From assembly GCA_963575645.1 (NCBI GenBank), contig OY754475.1, positions 23,164,509-23,228,508 on the forward strand: a DNA stretch of 64,000 nt, read 5' to 3'. The position numbers and the translations under genes are program-made. This DNA is from Xanthostigma xanthostigma (lineage: Eukaryota; Arthropoda; Insecta; Raphidioptera; Raphidiidae). Below are positions 19,129 to 31,527 of the stretch, piece after piece (the stretch's first letter is position 1; each line of letters opens with the position of its first letter). Under the pieces are notes generated by a model. It did not search any database and was not told the origin of the DNA. It saw nothing but the letters and a program-made list of their open reading frames with translations.

Positions 19129-19932
19129 CAGTGAAATCTCTCTTAAGCGGACACCTTCGGGACTATTAAAATATGTCCGCCTAAGAGAGGTGTCCGCGTA
19201 TGGGAAAAAATAAAAAACATATTATTATATATGTAGATACATACATACTACATAATATTTACATACATATTTTTTATTTACATAATAGGGTAGAATTTTA
19301 TTGTTTTCTCATATACATTAATATGCATACCTATACGTATGAAATCAAAAAATCAAACATAAAAAGTATAACTTAGTTGGCTTGAAAAAATCAATTATGG
19401 TAGTTTGACGCGTATTAGTTTTAAGCACGTTGTCTTGAAAATGTAATTCCAAGTCAGATAACATCTGCATTGCTGTTGAATCTCCTTTAGTTTTGGCAAA
19501 TTCTGTAATTGTTTTCAACATACCAATGGCCTGCTGATAACTTATAGCATTAGATTGATCAGTTATGGTTATTTCTTCATCGGATTCGTCAGATTCAACT
19601 AACGTCAGGTTGTCGCCTTTTTTTACAATTTTGTTAAAAGAGGTGCCATCATCATCTTCCACTAATAAGCTATTATCGATGGTAATGAATTCGCCTAAAT
19701 AATTTTTTTATAGTGCAACGTGTTGCAACATTTTTAATTTTGTGTTCGTTTAAGAGAGAATTTTACAAGTTTTGTACTTAAATATTGCGTCCGCGTCCGC
19801 CCAAGAGAGAGTCCGCTCAAGAGAGATTATGTCTTATGGAATTCTCTTGTACTTCATTCCGGACTATCACATAGTGTCCGCCTAATAGAGCTGTCCGCTC
19901 ATTAGAGGTGTCCGTTATGAGAGGTTACACTG
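19129..19932 (-). mobile_element. Pogo/Tigger-like transposon remnant
   Basis: TIRs CAGTGAAATCTCTCTTAAGC and (rc of right end) CAGTGTAACCTCTCATAACG, with subterminal GTCCGCCTAAGAGAGG-type repeats on both sides. A TA duplication lies at 19127-19128 and 19933-19934. It keeps a C-terminal transposase fragment on the minus strand (19345-19662); the catalytic core is deleted. Confidence 0.88.
19345..19662 (-). pseudogene. C-terminal fragment of Tigger-like transposase
   Basis: A 105-codon frame with an acidic stretch (VESDESDEEITITD), helical QQAIGMLKTITEFAKTK, and a C-terminus TRQTTIIDFFKPTK resembling the conserved TxITDFF tail of Tigger/pogo transposases. The DDE domain and DNA-binding domains are absent. 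It lies inside element 19129-19932. Confidence 0.65.
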
Positions 19933-20325
19933 TATTAATGTCTGAATGCAAGTCAGATGCACAAAAGGTCACCAAGTATTGAAAGAAACTCTTGTAGCGT
20001 GACTGACTCAAGAACTGGTTCAACATCTGGACTTTTTTATGCAACATTCAACCGGTCACTCGCTCAACAAAATGCGCAACATCCTCAACACGGGCTTTGC
20101 GACTGCTCTGGCAATCCGCGATTTCAAAAATCCCCGTCGTAATCCCGAAAATTAAAAATTAACCGACTGCTTTCGATTCAGAGTGCTGCAGCTAGACAAT
20201 CTGATTTTACAACGATCAATTGACTCTCTCGAGAAAGATATGTTGAATGCTTGATAACTCATTCCGCCGCATAAGTGAAAAGAGATTCGGATTCACGTTC
20301 CGACTGTGACAGTGTTTGAAAATAT

Positions 20326-20860
20326 TTTTTGAAGTAAAACTTCTTTAGGCACGCTTGACTTTGGGAGTAAGCTGGTAAATGCCTGACGAAATCGTTTACG
20401 GAAGTGCATCATCGGAGTTGAGAGGGAGATATAAGTTAGTGAGTGCGACAAAGACGGAGCTTTAATACAACTATTTGACGTTTAAAATGAAAACAACTGT
20501 TTTTTTGTATCAAAAATATACATTTCATTGAATTTTGCTGCATTCTGTAACGGGAAATAATGTAGGTTAGTTAATAAATCCTTTTAAATGTATTATAAAT
20601 TATGCTAATAAATATATATACATATTTTGTCTATATTAATTAATCAAAAATTATATTTTGTAGATGTGTGCTACAGAGTGAGGTTATATTGTGTTCGATA
20701 AACTTTGAGACGAACCGACTGCATATTATTGTTCGTCTATGAATTTAACATGAGCAAATTTGAGGTATTTACGCATTATTCGTAATAAATATATTTAAAA
20801 TAATTATGGCAGGAAGAAGTTTTACTTCAGTCGTGTGGTCTAAAGCTCACTGGCTTTTTT
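20326..20860 (+). repeat. Dispersed ~535-bp repeat with short TIRs, copy 1
   Basis: Begins TTTTTTGAAGTAAAACTTC and ends GAAGTTTTACTTCAGTCGTG, so the tips are inverted repeats. The whole unit recurs at 22612-23182 with high identity (AACGGGAAATAATGTAGG, GAACCGACTGCATATTATTG). No frame or known family. 19935-20325 before it and 20861-21255 after it show nothing recognisable. Confidence 0.7.
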
Positions 20861-21255
20861 TATTGTAACAATGGGATGTTTTCTTAACAATAGCTATATA
20901 TCCAATTGTTATTAATTTCAATAATATTTATCTAGTCAACTTAAACTCAGGCTTAATACAACAGAGTCTTAGCGTTTTCAGATCTGGTTCAAATGCACAA
21001 CAGCAGGTTTTTAATACCTGTTGTCTATCCATCATAACATAATACTAATACAGGTGAAAAAGTAATTATCTCATAGCATATATATACCTGCCTCGTACCT
21101 CTATCTGCACGATGTAGATCGCAGGGGTGGCCAAGTCGCATTTCGAATGCACCCTCACCAAAGATATCAAGAGCGAATATTAGACTCGTTTGTAATTGGT
21201 CAAGTCGTATAGAGAACGCTTCTAGAACCAAGACGTGTAGATTTTCACATCCGAA

Positions 21256-22025
21256 TAGTGATGTGTCGCTCCTGAACGACTCCTTTCTCGGAGCGGAGCG
21301 AGTCGCTCTTTTTTGTGAATGACTCACTCCGAGCGCCATTGCTCTGTGCTGAACTATTCTGTACTGTTGCATTCGCACATTTACAGAGCGCACACAGCAC
21401 AGGCCACAGTGAATTTTGCACGTACGGAGTTATCTTTGCTGAGTCATTTAATGTTGAATGACACACTGTAAGTGTAATAGTATACTATAAGCTTACAGTG
21501 ACTTAAACCATTCACATTGACGTCGTTGACAAAGATATAATATTGTAACAATAATCATTATTATTGTTAAGCTTTTATTATACTTTATAGTTTATCCGAA
21601 ATGCGAATAATAATATAAGATCTTTAAAGAATAGCTTCTGTTGCTACATTGTTGAAACACCCATTGTTACATGTCTATATTAGAAAAAATTTTTATTTCT
21701 CAAACAATGTCACCATCGGGTGTTTCAACAATGTAGCAACAGAAGCTATTCTTTAAAGTTATTAAAATAGTAGTACGCACTATACCGTATTAAAATTCAC
21801 ATAATATAAGATCAGAATCATATTAAAATGAGCTCAGAGCTGAGTGTGTATTGTGCTGTGCAATGCTTCGTGACTCCTGAGCATGCATGATGACAGTTTA
21901 CACCTCTGCAGTCTACACTCTTGTGTAGTGCGTACTGTCTAGTGTCGCTCCTATGAACGACTCTTTTTAGTGAGCGGAGCGCACGGAGTCAGCTCCCAAT
22001 AAAGAGTCATGTGGACACATCACTA
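21256..22025. mobile_element. hAT-like MITE with internal foldback
   Basis: Terminal TAGTGATGTGTCGCTCC and its inverse GGACACATCACTA. Subterminal motifs GAACGACTC and GAGCGGAGCG occur in both halves, as hAT elements often show. A nested inverted repeat at 21621-21759 (AAGAATAGCTTCTGTTGC / GCAACAGAAGCTATTCTT) forms a second hairpin. No clean 8-bp duplication is visible. 22026-22611 has nothing recognisable. Confidence 0.55.
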
Positions 22026-22611
22026 CTTACTTAATTATCTAGTTCAAATATAGCTGTTGGTGGTGTAACCCTGATTTGTAGAATGTGTAAAATGGACACC
22101 CTTGATCTATTTCAACGTCTAAAAACAAACGGCGCGGTTCGACGAATGCTTTTTCTGTGTATTAAAAACCATAAATATTCCACAAGACATTAGCGTTTGA
22201 AGAGGGTCCGGGAATGAATGAAGGGGCGTGAAAATTTACGGCATCTTTCGATCGAAATAGGGATTTTATGTGTTTTTACCTGTACAAGTAATGAAAAAAC
22301 TTTGGTAAACTGAAAACAGCAACGCAACGGGATCGAGTCAGAGCCCGTTTGCGTCGAAGTGTCGAAATTATATTTTTTGTTAACAAAAAAAACGGAACTC
22401 TTAACTCGTCCGTCTTTTTGAAACATCCAATGGCGTGTTCGGTTGGCAGTAAAATCGTGCAATTGGGCGCGACGCTGTTCGTGGGACGTGTTGCGTTTAA
22501 TTGTGTGAGTGTTGGAGTGGCAAACATTTAGTTACAGGGCGAAATTCAGTATAACTAGAATTTTGCTCAAAGTGTTTCACATAGTTGCCAGTCGTCCCGC
22601 GATGCCTCACG

Positions 22612-23182
22612 TTTTTGAAGTAAAACTTTTTTAGGCACGCTTTACTTGGGGAGTAAGCTGGTAAATGCCTGACGAAATCGTTAAGTGTATCATCGCGATG
22701 CCTGACGAAATCGTTTACGGAAGTGCATCATCGGAGTTGAGAGGGAGATATAAGTTAGTGAGTGCGACAAAGACGGAGCATTAATACAACTATTTGACGT
22801 TTAAAATGAAAACAACTGTTTTTTTTGTATCAAAAAGACATTTCATCTAATTTTGCTGCATTCTGTAACGGGAAATAATGTAGGTTAGTTAATAAATCCT
22901 TTTAAATGTATTATAAATTATGCTAATAAATATATACTTACATATTTTGCCTATTAATTAATCAAAAATTATATTTTGTAGATATGTGCCACAGAGTGAG
23001 GTTATATTGTGCTCGATAAATTTTGAGACGAACCGACTGCATATTATTGTTCGTTTATGAATTTAACATGAGCAAATTTGAGGTATTTATACGCATTATT
23101 CTTAATAAATATATTTAAAATAATTATGGCAGGAAGAAGTTTTACTTCAGTCGTGTGGTCTAAAGCACACTCGCTTTTTTTT
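22612..23182 (+). repeat. Dispersed ~535-bp repeat, copy 2 with internal duplication
   Basis: Same unit as 20326-20860. Near 22664-22705 the segment ATGCCTGACGAAATCGTT occurs twice, an extra ~33-bp duplication absent from copy 1. 23183-23989 downstream is anonymous AT-rich DNA. Confidence 0.7.
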
Positions 23183-23989
23183 AATAATTGACCGTTGGAG
23201 CTTATGGTCGACCCTGCGCGAGTTAAAACAACGTTGAAAGCAGACAGATATAATGTACTGTAGAAGTTGAAGAGTTGCGTGGAAGAGCTGTATTAAAATA
23301 CATAGTATTTATAAAATATATACCTATAGTCAGTACTTAAAATACCCGTGTTTAAGAGACCTGTACTTTGAGGTAGGTATTGGCCGTATGCGTGTACGAG
23401 TAAAGGTCGATTCCCATGCGAGATGAAGGGTCAGTCGTTTGACTGACGTGTAAAGGGCTCGCCGTCGAGAGTGCTATTTGATGTAATACAGTCTACAGGC
23501 TGTGTTCACGAAGCCTACTAGCGCCGCTAGTGGGTAATAGAGAATTATTGAACTCACTTTTTGTCGAAATCACGACATGTTTCTATGGTGATAAGTCAAA
23601 AACTTTAGTTGGCCATGATGTGTCAAAAAAAATGTAATAAGACAAACTGATGTTAATTTGTTTACACTGACAGCGGAACGTCAAATTAGGGCGCCAATGG
23701 TCTTTATTTAACTTAAATCGCCATCAGCGCAACAGCCCGGAGCACAACAAGCATTTCCAGATCGCTTAGTTTTCCTTGTTTCCTTTGTAATTAAAAAACT
23801 TTATAAAATCAGAACTATTTTCACTTTTAATAAACATTGCTCACTGACATACGGAAAATTTGAGCTTGAAGTTTCCCCTAGTGCTCACCACAAACGCTCG
23901 CATCGAAAAATTTGTAACTCCGCCTCCCTGCACACAGCCCATAGCTGAAACATCGTTATTTTGATGGTGCGTTTGGTTGGGAGTAAAAG

Positions 23990-24255
23990 CGCGCACTTGT
24001 CGAATGTTAACAACAGTATAAACGTTTATTGTCTCTGAACAGAACACAGACTACGACGCCATCTTTGTTTGTGGGCGTTTGCCCATGTCGTTCACGTGAC
24101 GAGATGCTGTTTTCTGACTGGTTCTTGCTCAAAAACCAGCAGACAAACAAACACGGAAAATAGTCCAGGTTGTAACCGAGCAGGCGAGCCTGCATTGACA
24201 TCATAGCCAATCTCGGCAACGAAAAGGAGCCTCGTGTGCAGCGGCCTTTAATACA
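23990..24255 (-). repeat. Repeat family with CACACGAGGC terminus, copy at 24 kb
   Basis: Shares GTTTATTGTCTCTGAACAGA and GTGGGCGTTTG with 34790-34960, and in inverse with 38880-39010. It ends GCCTCGTGTGCAGCGGCCTTTA, the terminus also seen at 16864, 33333 and 39170. A TAA/TTA step at the tip fits a Harbinger-like target, but only one end is clear here. Confidence 0.5.
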
Positions 24256-24693
24256 GAGATACCTGAAGAGCGCCGGGCACCACAAATGGCTCAAGGCGCT
24301 CCAGATACCACGCCGTCCACTGTATATTAATTAACGTGCCCGCCCCCCGCCCCGCACTACACTGCTCCCCCGCGCCACCGCAAGGCACACGCAAGACGTT
24401 TTCTGTACACAAAGTTATAATATATACGTATCGAACACAATATACAGGTTATGCAGGTGAGTTTCCCTAAGTCGCGTCTTCCATAACTCGAATTATTTCT
24501 CCAATGGCCCGTAAGTAGTTATTTATTCGATTCATTTGTTCTTCAGTTAGCTATTCCTCCGAATAAATAGCAACAATTCAATTCACCAAGCATAATTATA
24601 TATGAATCTATACTGTCCAAATTTCAGGGTATAAATATTCATTCGCCTGATAAAATAATAATGGCCGCCACATAGATAATACTACGTAACCTA

Positions 24694-24888
24694 TAACAAT
24701 AATGTGTTACAACTATACATTTCACAAAAGTTTGATAAACGAAACACATAAATAAATTCACAAGAGTAAACTGTAGATATATAATACTCCACGTATTATA
24801 TCTACAGTTTACTCTTGTGAATTTATTTATGTGTTACGTTTATCAACCTTTTGTGAAGTGTATATATAGTTGTAACACATTATTGTTA
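24694..24888. repeat. Foldback, ~95-bp arms
   Basis: AACAATAATGTGTTACAAC at the left and GTTGTAACACATTATTGTT at the right. Arms continue through CACATAAATAAATTCACAAG and ATTATATCTACAGTTTACTC, with a loop of a few bases near 24790. Arms are >90% matched. 24256-24693 and 24889-25559 are anonymous; the 142-codon frame at 24980-25408 shows no family and AT-rich composition. Confidence 0.85.
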
Positions 24889-25567
24889 GTGGGAGTTTTG
24901 TGGTTAGGATAAAAGATTATTATTTTGTGAGTGTTTTTTTTTGACGTTTATACTATAACGCCATTGGTCGGATTTTTGGGTGAACGTCAAAATATTCAAC
25001 AAAAAGAGCAAGGCGTATAGTGCAGTGTATATTTATTCTACAAGTAACTATTTTAACAGATATGTATTGCTCAGTGAATTTAAAGTAGATTTTAATCGAA
25101 GGAATAAATTTGTTCTAAGGTTAGTAACTTTATCGTTGACAGTGTTCGGTGAATATGAGCACAAGTCGAATTTTTACTGTATAGGTATGTATATTTTTTG
25201 TAATTTCATACCAGAATATAAAATTAAAGAAAAAAAAACAACTATTTCTCTGTATTTGGCGATAATTAAGCTTTGTAAAATGTCAAATCGTGTTTTTAAT
25301 GAGGCGAGGTGTCAAACAACACAAAGACCACTGCCTGTGTTTATTTGTTTTAAACATAACTTAATTAACACACGTTTAATTAAGAAATGGCGGCCGTACG
25401 CACGATAACATGAATACATTACCAAGTAATAATAAACTGGTAACTAAAAACCAAGCGACAATAAATTCCCTGTTATATGTTAATCGACAAAAAAATATTG
25501 AAAACGGAAAGAATTTTAACTAGTAGACTTTTCAGATGAAGTAATTTCCAACTTCAAGTATAAGTAT

Positions 25568-25910
25568 TAGAGCTGTAAAAGTAACGAGAAATTGTGTACC
25601 CGTATGTATTCGTTACTTAAAGAACCAGTACCCGTTACTTTCGTATCGTTACGTTACTCGTTACTTTTCATACGACATACAATCGTGTACTGACAGCATC
25701 AAGAATGTTACCATCGCATCGAGGCGCGTCGCATACGTGATACGGTATGACTTCGTTCGTATAACGTATAACCGCATCAAACGAGTCAAACTGACATGGA
25801 TACGACAAATGCGAGTAACGAAATGAATTTGTAAGTAACAATTCGTTACTTCGAGTTAGACGATGTACCCGTTACTCAGTAACGAATACATACGGTTTGT
25901 TACAGCTCTA
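25568..25910. mobile_element. hAT MITE with exact 8-bp target duplication
   Basis: A 343-bp element with TIR TAGAGCTGTAA / TTACAGCTCTA and subterminal ACCCGTATGTATTCGTTAC mirrored in GTAACGAATACATACGG. Flanked on both sides by ATAAGTAT (25560-25567 and 25911-25918). The interior repeats CGTTACTxGTTACT motifs. The exact duplication suggests a fairly recent insertion. 25919-26702 is anonymous. Confidence 0.92.
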
Positions 25911-26710
25911 ATAAGTATGTGTTTCTGCTGTCTTCGAAATAGCTTCCAATATAATTCCGAATGAGTCATCCAGTCCTGTTTGGTTTTATATTGATAAACG
26001 GGAATCGGAGTTATATAATTAGGAGTTATGTGTCTAGCGGGAACATCTAAAAGCGCTTCGGTATGCACATACTATAACGGAGATCCCGAGGGATTTGTTC
26101 CGGAATAAGAGACTGCACGGAGACTAGATAAATTACACCAATATTCCAACCGTATAACGTTCAGTATGCTGATATTATATAATTTATCAGCTTCACGAAT
26201 CAGCATTTTCCCCGTGCAACGACAAGGGCTGCAATTTAATTAGTTGATTACCGGAAAATGTTTACCTTCAGAGAAGACGATTTTCGCGAAGAGAAAGTAT
26301 TTTCCCGCTTCCTACTGATTTTCTATGATACGCAGAGCGGCGAAGCCAAGGGGAGGGGTTGACGGGACTGGAGTGTATGTTTTAAGGCCCCCAATTACCA
26401 GGTACCTATTTGATTTTATATTATGTAAATTGAAATCGGGTAACTTTAATAAAAAAAACAATATCCTATAAGCAGTTCCCAGGCGGAATGAACTTTAAGA
26501 TTGTGCCATCTTCGACGTAGGTTTCTTGTTTATAATCAGATATCTGCATATAAAATACGCAATAAAAATATTTTTTTAGATAAAAACACGATTTTATGAA
26601 ATTCATAATTAACATTGCAAGAATTACCATATGGCTAACGGTTTGTGTAAATGTTTTGACGCTTTAGCGACCACTTTTGTAATGGGTTCATCAAATTTGT
26701 ATGTGTGTAT

Positions 26711-27540
26711 CAGGGCTGCCAGATGAACGGATTTTTCCGTTCCAAACGGATTTTTCGAGTAGAAATAAATTTGAACGGATAATGGAACGGATTTCATGAT
26801 CTGAACGGATTTAACGGATTTTCTAACTTTTCCGAATTTTTTACCTTTTTTACTACATATAAATTCAAACTTCACTCGATAATCGATAATTTGGGGACAT
26901 TCGGGTATTTTTAGCACATTCGAGCATATCTGAGCACGTTTCTTACACTACCTCTGTCCTACTCCTCTCTCTATTTGGGTAGAAAAAGATAAGAGAGTGT
27001 ATGAAGCAATGTGTTCGCGAAACACACACCTATATCGATGAATATCGACTCGCTATCTTTGTTTGATGCGTTTTTTTCACACAACTGGAGTCAAGTGTTT
27101 CGAGTTACACGGATTTACGGAACACATTGAGGATTTAACTGATTGTACTGCCGCGTTTGTTACTATCGCAACATTCTAACAGTCAATATAATATTTTTAT
27201 TTCATAAAAATGTGAAAAATCTACGAAATAATCGATTCATTGGATGTGAAAAAATGAATCATTTCTATTCAATTTAAAGTCTGTTTGTAAGTAAAAGTAA
27301 ATTCAACGTCTTATACGAAATTCATTTAATAATGTTAATAATAAAGCCATAATGAAGGTGGAAACACGTCGATGTGTCGTTTATGGTACCACATACTTCA
27401 CTTTACTCTCTATCTCTCTAACACTCATTGCATTAATGGGTGAACCGGGCGAACGGATGGAAACGGATTTTTCAGACCACTTCCCCCACCACTTTTCGCC
27501 TTACCGACGGATTTCTGAGGAGAGAAATCTGGCAGCCCTG
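26711..27540. mobile_element. hAT non-autonomous element with exact 8-bp target duplication
   Basis: An 830-bp element with TIR CAGGGCTGCCAGAT / ATCTGGCAGCCCTG and flanking duplication GTGTGTAT at 26703-26710 and 27541-27548. AACGGATTT recurs many times near both ends (26728-26820, 27454-27520), which looks like transposase-binding subterminal repeats. Frames inside show no transposase. Confidence 0.92.
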
Positions 27541-27600
27541 GTGTGTATATGTAGCGTAATATCCGGAACCACTGCACCTATTTGAAAAACTCTTTCACCG

Positions 27601-27750
27601 CTATTAAGAATGGACCTTTAGGATGGACATAGGCTATATATTATCGCGTTAAAATAAAAGCGCTTTTCGTGGAGATAAATTTCGCAACGCAAGTCGACGA
27701 TAAAACGGTGGCTATCTACAAATTCGGACGAAGCCGGACCGGGCCGCCAG
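27601..27750 (+). mobile_element. Helitron-type repeat, family 2, 5'-truncated
   Basis: Shares GGATGGACATAGGCTATATA, AAATAAAAGCGCTTTTCGTG and the 3' hairpin CGGACGAAGCCGGACCGGGC with 12160-12389. The 5' third is missing. 27751-28620 downstream shows no recognisable gene or element. Confidence 0.6.
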
Positions 27751-28620
27751 TAATAAATAAAATAAAAGTAAGCTCACATTATTCATACGTAAGAAGTATC
27801 ACTTCGGTCGTGTGTGCCGCGACACATGCCTTTTTCCAGAGATGGCCGACGTCGTGTCAAAACACCTATTGGATATAGGATTCGTTGGAGTCCAGGGTTA
27901 TTTTTTCGAGTGGCCAGCAACGCGTTAAATAAAAAACTATGTCGACGTCGATTAACGGTTCATAAATTTGACGGCCATTTTTAAAATATGCATCGGAGAG
28001 GTGGCCGAGCATATATCAAAACGCGGTAAAGATTTTGTATATTCAAATTCTTCAACAAATTATCTACGAAAAAATGTCATCTAGGCATGTATAATTTTTT
28101 TCATTAGCATAATCTGTCTAAATTATAACCGGGTTGGTCGTGTTCCGAGCTATACTGTTCTTCAGTATAAAGTAGTGTTGATCCAATAGAATGTTAAGAT
28201 GAAGGAAGGTTTTGGTTGAGGATCATAAAATACGCTTTAACAATGTTTCGCTAGTGGCCAACGTTTCGAAAAATTTATTTTCATCTTCTTGTTCTTAATC
28301 AAAGCGTTTTCATAAAAAAAAGTATGCGTTACTTCTTAGATTCTATAGCATTTGTATAGACTATTTTATTATTTCACGATTAGGAAATGTTATCATCATG
28401 TGGAAGTCGTTATCGTAGCTAGAGAAAATGCTACGTACACACACTGCGCATGCGTGTAGAGTGCGTATGACGCCTTGACAGAGAGAGTAGAAACGATTCT
28501 CCCGCACTGTTTCCTCTCAACTGTCGGTTGAAGTCGAAGAAGGAGATCCACGCCATTTTATCCCACCGCGTCTACAAAAATCTCGCAGAAGACTTCTCCG
28601 TTTACATAAGTTTATATATG

Positions 28621-29014
28621 CAGTGTAAACTCCAATTAACGTCACTCGATATAACGACAAACTCCTTAAAACGTCGAAATTACTTAACTCTAGTTGGTTT
28701 ACCTTGTTGCTCATACAATTGATACACTCTAAATACCGACACGCCCACTCTAAATAACGACAACAATACGTCATCATAATGCAATAAACAGCACTTGTAT
28801 GTTATTTTGTTGCTTTGTTATCGGAATCATGCGTAAAGAAGATTCTAAAAAAATCGTTCTTTAATTTGGAAGTTATCATATTCTTAGTTGCCCACAAGCT
28901 TAAATACATATTATAGTAAAAAAATATTAATGGATTATTTCTTCTCTCCGTTCTGACGACAACTCTCAATAACGCCACAAAGTGCACAGTCCCTTGAGTG
29001 TCGCTTTTACACTG
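28621..29014 (+). mobile_element. Pogo/Tigger-like MITE, copy 1 of 3
   Basis: Ends CAGTGTAAACTCCAATTAAC and CGCTTTTACACTG, with TA after the right end. Interior TAACGACAAACxxCTTAAAACG and ACAACTCxCAATAACGCCAC are shared with 43298-43772 and, inverted, 59871-60300. Coding sequence is deleted in this 394-bp copy. 29015-29430 is anonymous. Confidence 0.8.
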
Positions 29015-29430
29015 TATATGTTAATATTTGAACGCTGGCCGTTTCAGGATAGAATCTCAGGTCAACAAGAATGAGCAAAAGGTGTTTATTATCTCATTAT
29101 ATTATTAGATTCGGCCGCGGTATAGTTCTGTGCCCGGGAAAGAGATACGCATGTCAGAATGACACTAACAAATCTCTACACACTTTTACATTTAATTAAA
29201 TTTTTTTTACATATTGATAAACAGCAAAACTCGAATCATTGGATATATAGAACTCGGTTTAAAATGCGAATGTCGATTATTGTCGAACGTGACACGAATT
29301 ATTATTAATAAATAATTATTCACGGTCAAGACGGAGTGTTAAAATAGATAGATACACAAAAATAGTATCGCGTAATTTCAAAATAATTCCTACATTATTT
29401 TAAATTACGTAAGCGACAGTATTTCGATTT

Positions 29431-29655
29431 AAAATAAAATATAGTTTAAAAAAAACTAAAAAACACGCTTTATATCGGACTAAAAAGTAAAAAATAATTG
29501 TTTTAAAATAAGCTTAAAAAGCGTGGGGCGCTTTGTTCCACATTTTCGTACATCGAGCGCCCAACGCTTTTTAAGCTTATTTTAAAACAATTATTTTTTA
29601 CTTTTTAGTCCGATATAAAGCGTGTTTTTTAGTTTTTTTTAAACTATATTTTATT
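29431..29655. repeat. Foldback with ~93-bp, almost perfect arms
   Basis: AAAATAAAATATAGTTTAAA ... AAGCTTAAAAAGCGT at the left and its complement at the right, separated by ~38 bases that begin GGGGCGCTTTG and end GAGCGCCCA, itself a smaller inverted pair. Hardly any mismatch is visible between the arms. The right arm is followed at once by the tandem array 29672-30404. Confidence 0.88.
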
Positions 29656-29671
29656 TTTCACTTTTTAGTTT

Positions 29672-30404
29672 GAGGATCTATAAAAGAATTTATTAATCCT
29701 GGGGGTCCTAATAAGGATAATGGGAAACTGTTATCAAATTATTGCATTGTCATCGGTCCTTGATACGTATGCAAAGTTTCAAATTAATCAGACTTCGGGA
29801 AATTGGTGAAAATTATGCTCAAAGATTCCGTTACGGACATACATACATAGTTACAACCCAAACTAATATAAAGCGTTTAATAATAAGGATAATGGGAAAC
29901 TGTTATCAAATTATTGCATTGTCATCGGTCCTTGATACGTATGCAAAGTTTCAAATTAATCAGACTTCGGGAAATTGGTGAAAATTATGCTCAAAGATTC
30001 CGTTACGGACATACATACATAGTTACAACCCAAACTAATATAAAGCGTTTAATAATAAGGATAATGGGAAACTGTTATCAAATTATTGCATTGTCATCGG
30101 TCCTTGATACGTATGCAAAGTTTCAAATTAATCAGACTTCGGGAAATTGGTGAAAATAAAGCGTTTACTACAGAGGATCTATAAAAGAATTTATTAATCC
30201 TGGGGGTCCTAATAAGGATAATGGGAAACTGTTATCAAATTATTGCATTGTCATCGGTCCTTGATACGTATGCAAAGTTTCAAATTAATCAGACTTCGGG
30301 AAATTGGTGAAAATTATGCTCAAAGATTCCGTTACGGACATACATACATAGTTAGTTACATACATACATAGTTAGTTACAACCCAAACTAATATAAAGCG
30401 TTTA
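29672..30404 (+). repeat. Tandem array, 172-bp unit
   Basis: Units begin TAATAAGGATAATGGG at 29709, 29881, 30053 and 30210. The third stops after GAAATTGGTGAAAA; the fourth is again preceded by the 37-bp lead-in (GAGGATCTATAAAAG..., 29672 and 30173). Units are virtually identical. CATACATACATAGTTA near each unit end is expanded in the last. The repeated 79-codon frames are by-products. 30405-31124 is anonymous. Confidence 0.9.
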
Positions 30405-31124
30405 AAAAATGTCTGTAACTATAGCTGTGTTAATTTTGAAAAAAAAAATATTCAGACCTTGAGAGAGAGGCAGTAGCTAGGCAGGAGCACGTGTCCAGAC
30501 GGAAGGGGCGCTCCAGAAAGATCGAAAAATTTCGCATGACATTAAAAAAAAGTGTACGCCTTACAACTGTTTGGGAACCTGTAGTACACCTCCCGCTTCC
30601 CTACTACTGTCCTAGAAGCTTTATTTAATTCATAAAATTCATGTCCAGTGATGGGGTCTTGCCCAGGGGCCCCAAACAAAGCTATTTACGTTGCTGTGGA
30701 GTACTAAAAACAACAACAACGCGATTGTATACGAATTAAATACTATATTGTTTGCAGAAACGATCACATAAAAAGCTTACAGGAGATGGTTCACACAATC
30801 GCGGCTGTGTTGAACTTCGGTAGGGGTTAACGGCCACACCATTGTCCCCCCTGTGGGACTCTGCCCCCTTGATTATGAACGCGATAATATGTAAAACAAA
30901 ATGACCTTCACGCTATATGAAATCCATTGAATCCACGACACTATATATTCATAAACTCAAACAGTAACGACAGAAAGGTACAAATAAGTATGTTTTTTTT
31001 TTTAACTTGCTTTCATTAAAACGTACAGCACAGAGGACTAAATCTTAGCTGAATCGCTGGTCCATACAGAAAACAATACATTCGATTTTTTTTTATATTT
31101 TGGACGTCTATAGTTTTCAAGTAA

Positions 31125-31527
31125 ACCGAGCGAGGTGGCGTAGTGGTGAGAGCACTAGACTCGCATTCGGGAGGTACCGAGTTCAAACCCCGGCGGGGGC
31201 AGATGTGGCCGGGGACTTTGTCGTGCTGCCTCTCGCCGACAAACGGTAATTCCTGTACCGGCCATCTTGTTGAGGTTTTCCATGGTTTCCCTCAATAATT
31301 CCAGATAAATATCCTTATTCAAGGCCATGGCCGATTACCTGTCAAACTCCTGCGCTCAAAATTTGCCTACCTTATCCTAATGTCGTAAAATTCCTTTATT
31401 CGCCCATTTGCTATTAATTAAGTGGAAGTTTAAAAATGTACAAAGTAACGGAAAGCATGATAGACGGAAAATGGCGTCTGTTGTGACATAAAGTCGAGAA
31501 ACGGACGTTAAACGCATTATTATTATT
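31125..31527 (+). repeat. tRNA-derived SINE, copy 2, with 14-bp target duplication
   Basis: A box TGGCGTAGTGG (31136-31146), B box AGTTCAAACCC (one or two changes), same body as copy 1 at 18605, ending AAACGC(ATT)n. Flanked by an exact TAGTTTTCAAGTAA at 31111-31124 and 31528-31541, the hallmark of target-primed insertion. Fairly young. Confidence 0.93.

Noticed and set aside
24980-25408. 142-codon frame, the longest in the TE-rich block
   Set aside because: AT-rich, lysine/asparagine/tyrosine-rich composition, no recognisable family, no splice or promoter support.
26711-27585. ORFs overlapping both ends of the hAT element (26624-26917, 27352-27585)
   Set aside because: They cross element borders and encode subterminal repeats; not transposase.
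29742-30153. Two identical 79-codon ORFs in tandem
   Set aside because: Generated by the 172-bp tandem repeat; the frame has no conserved features.
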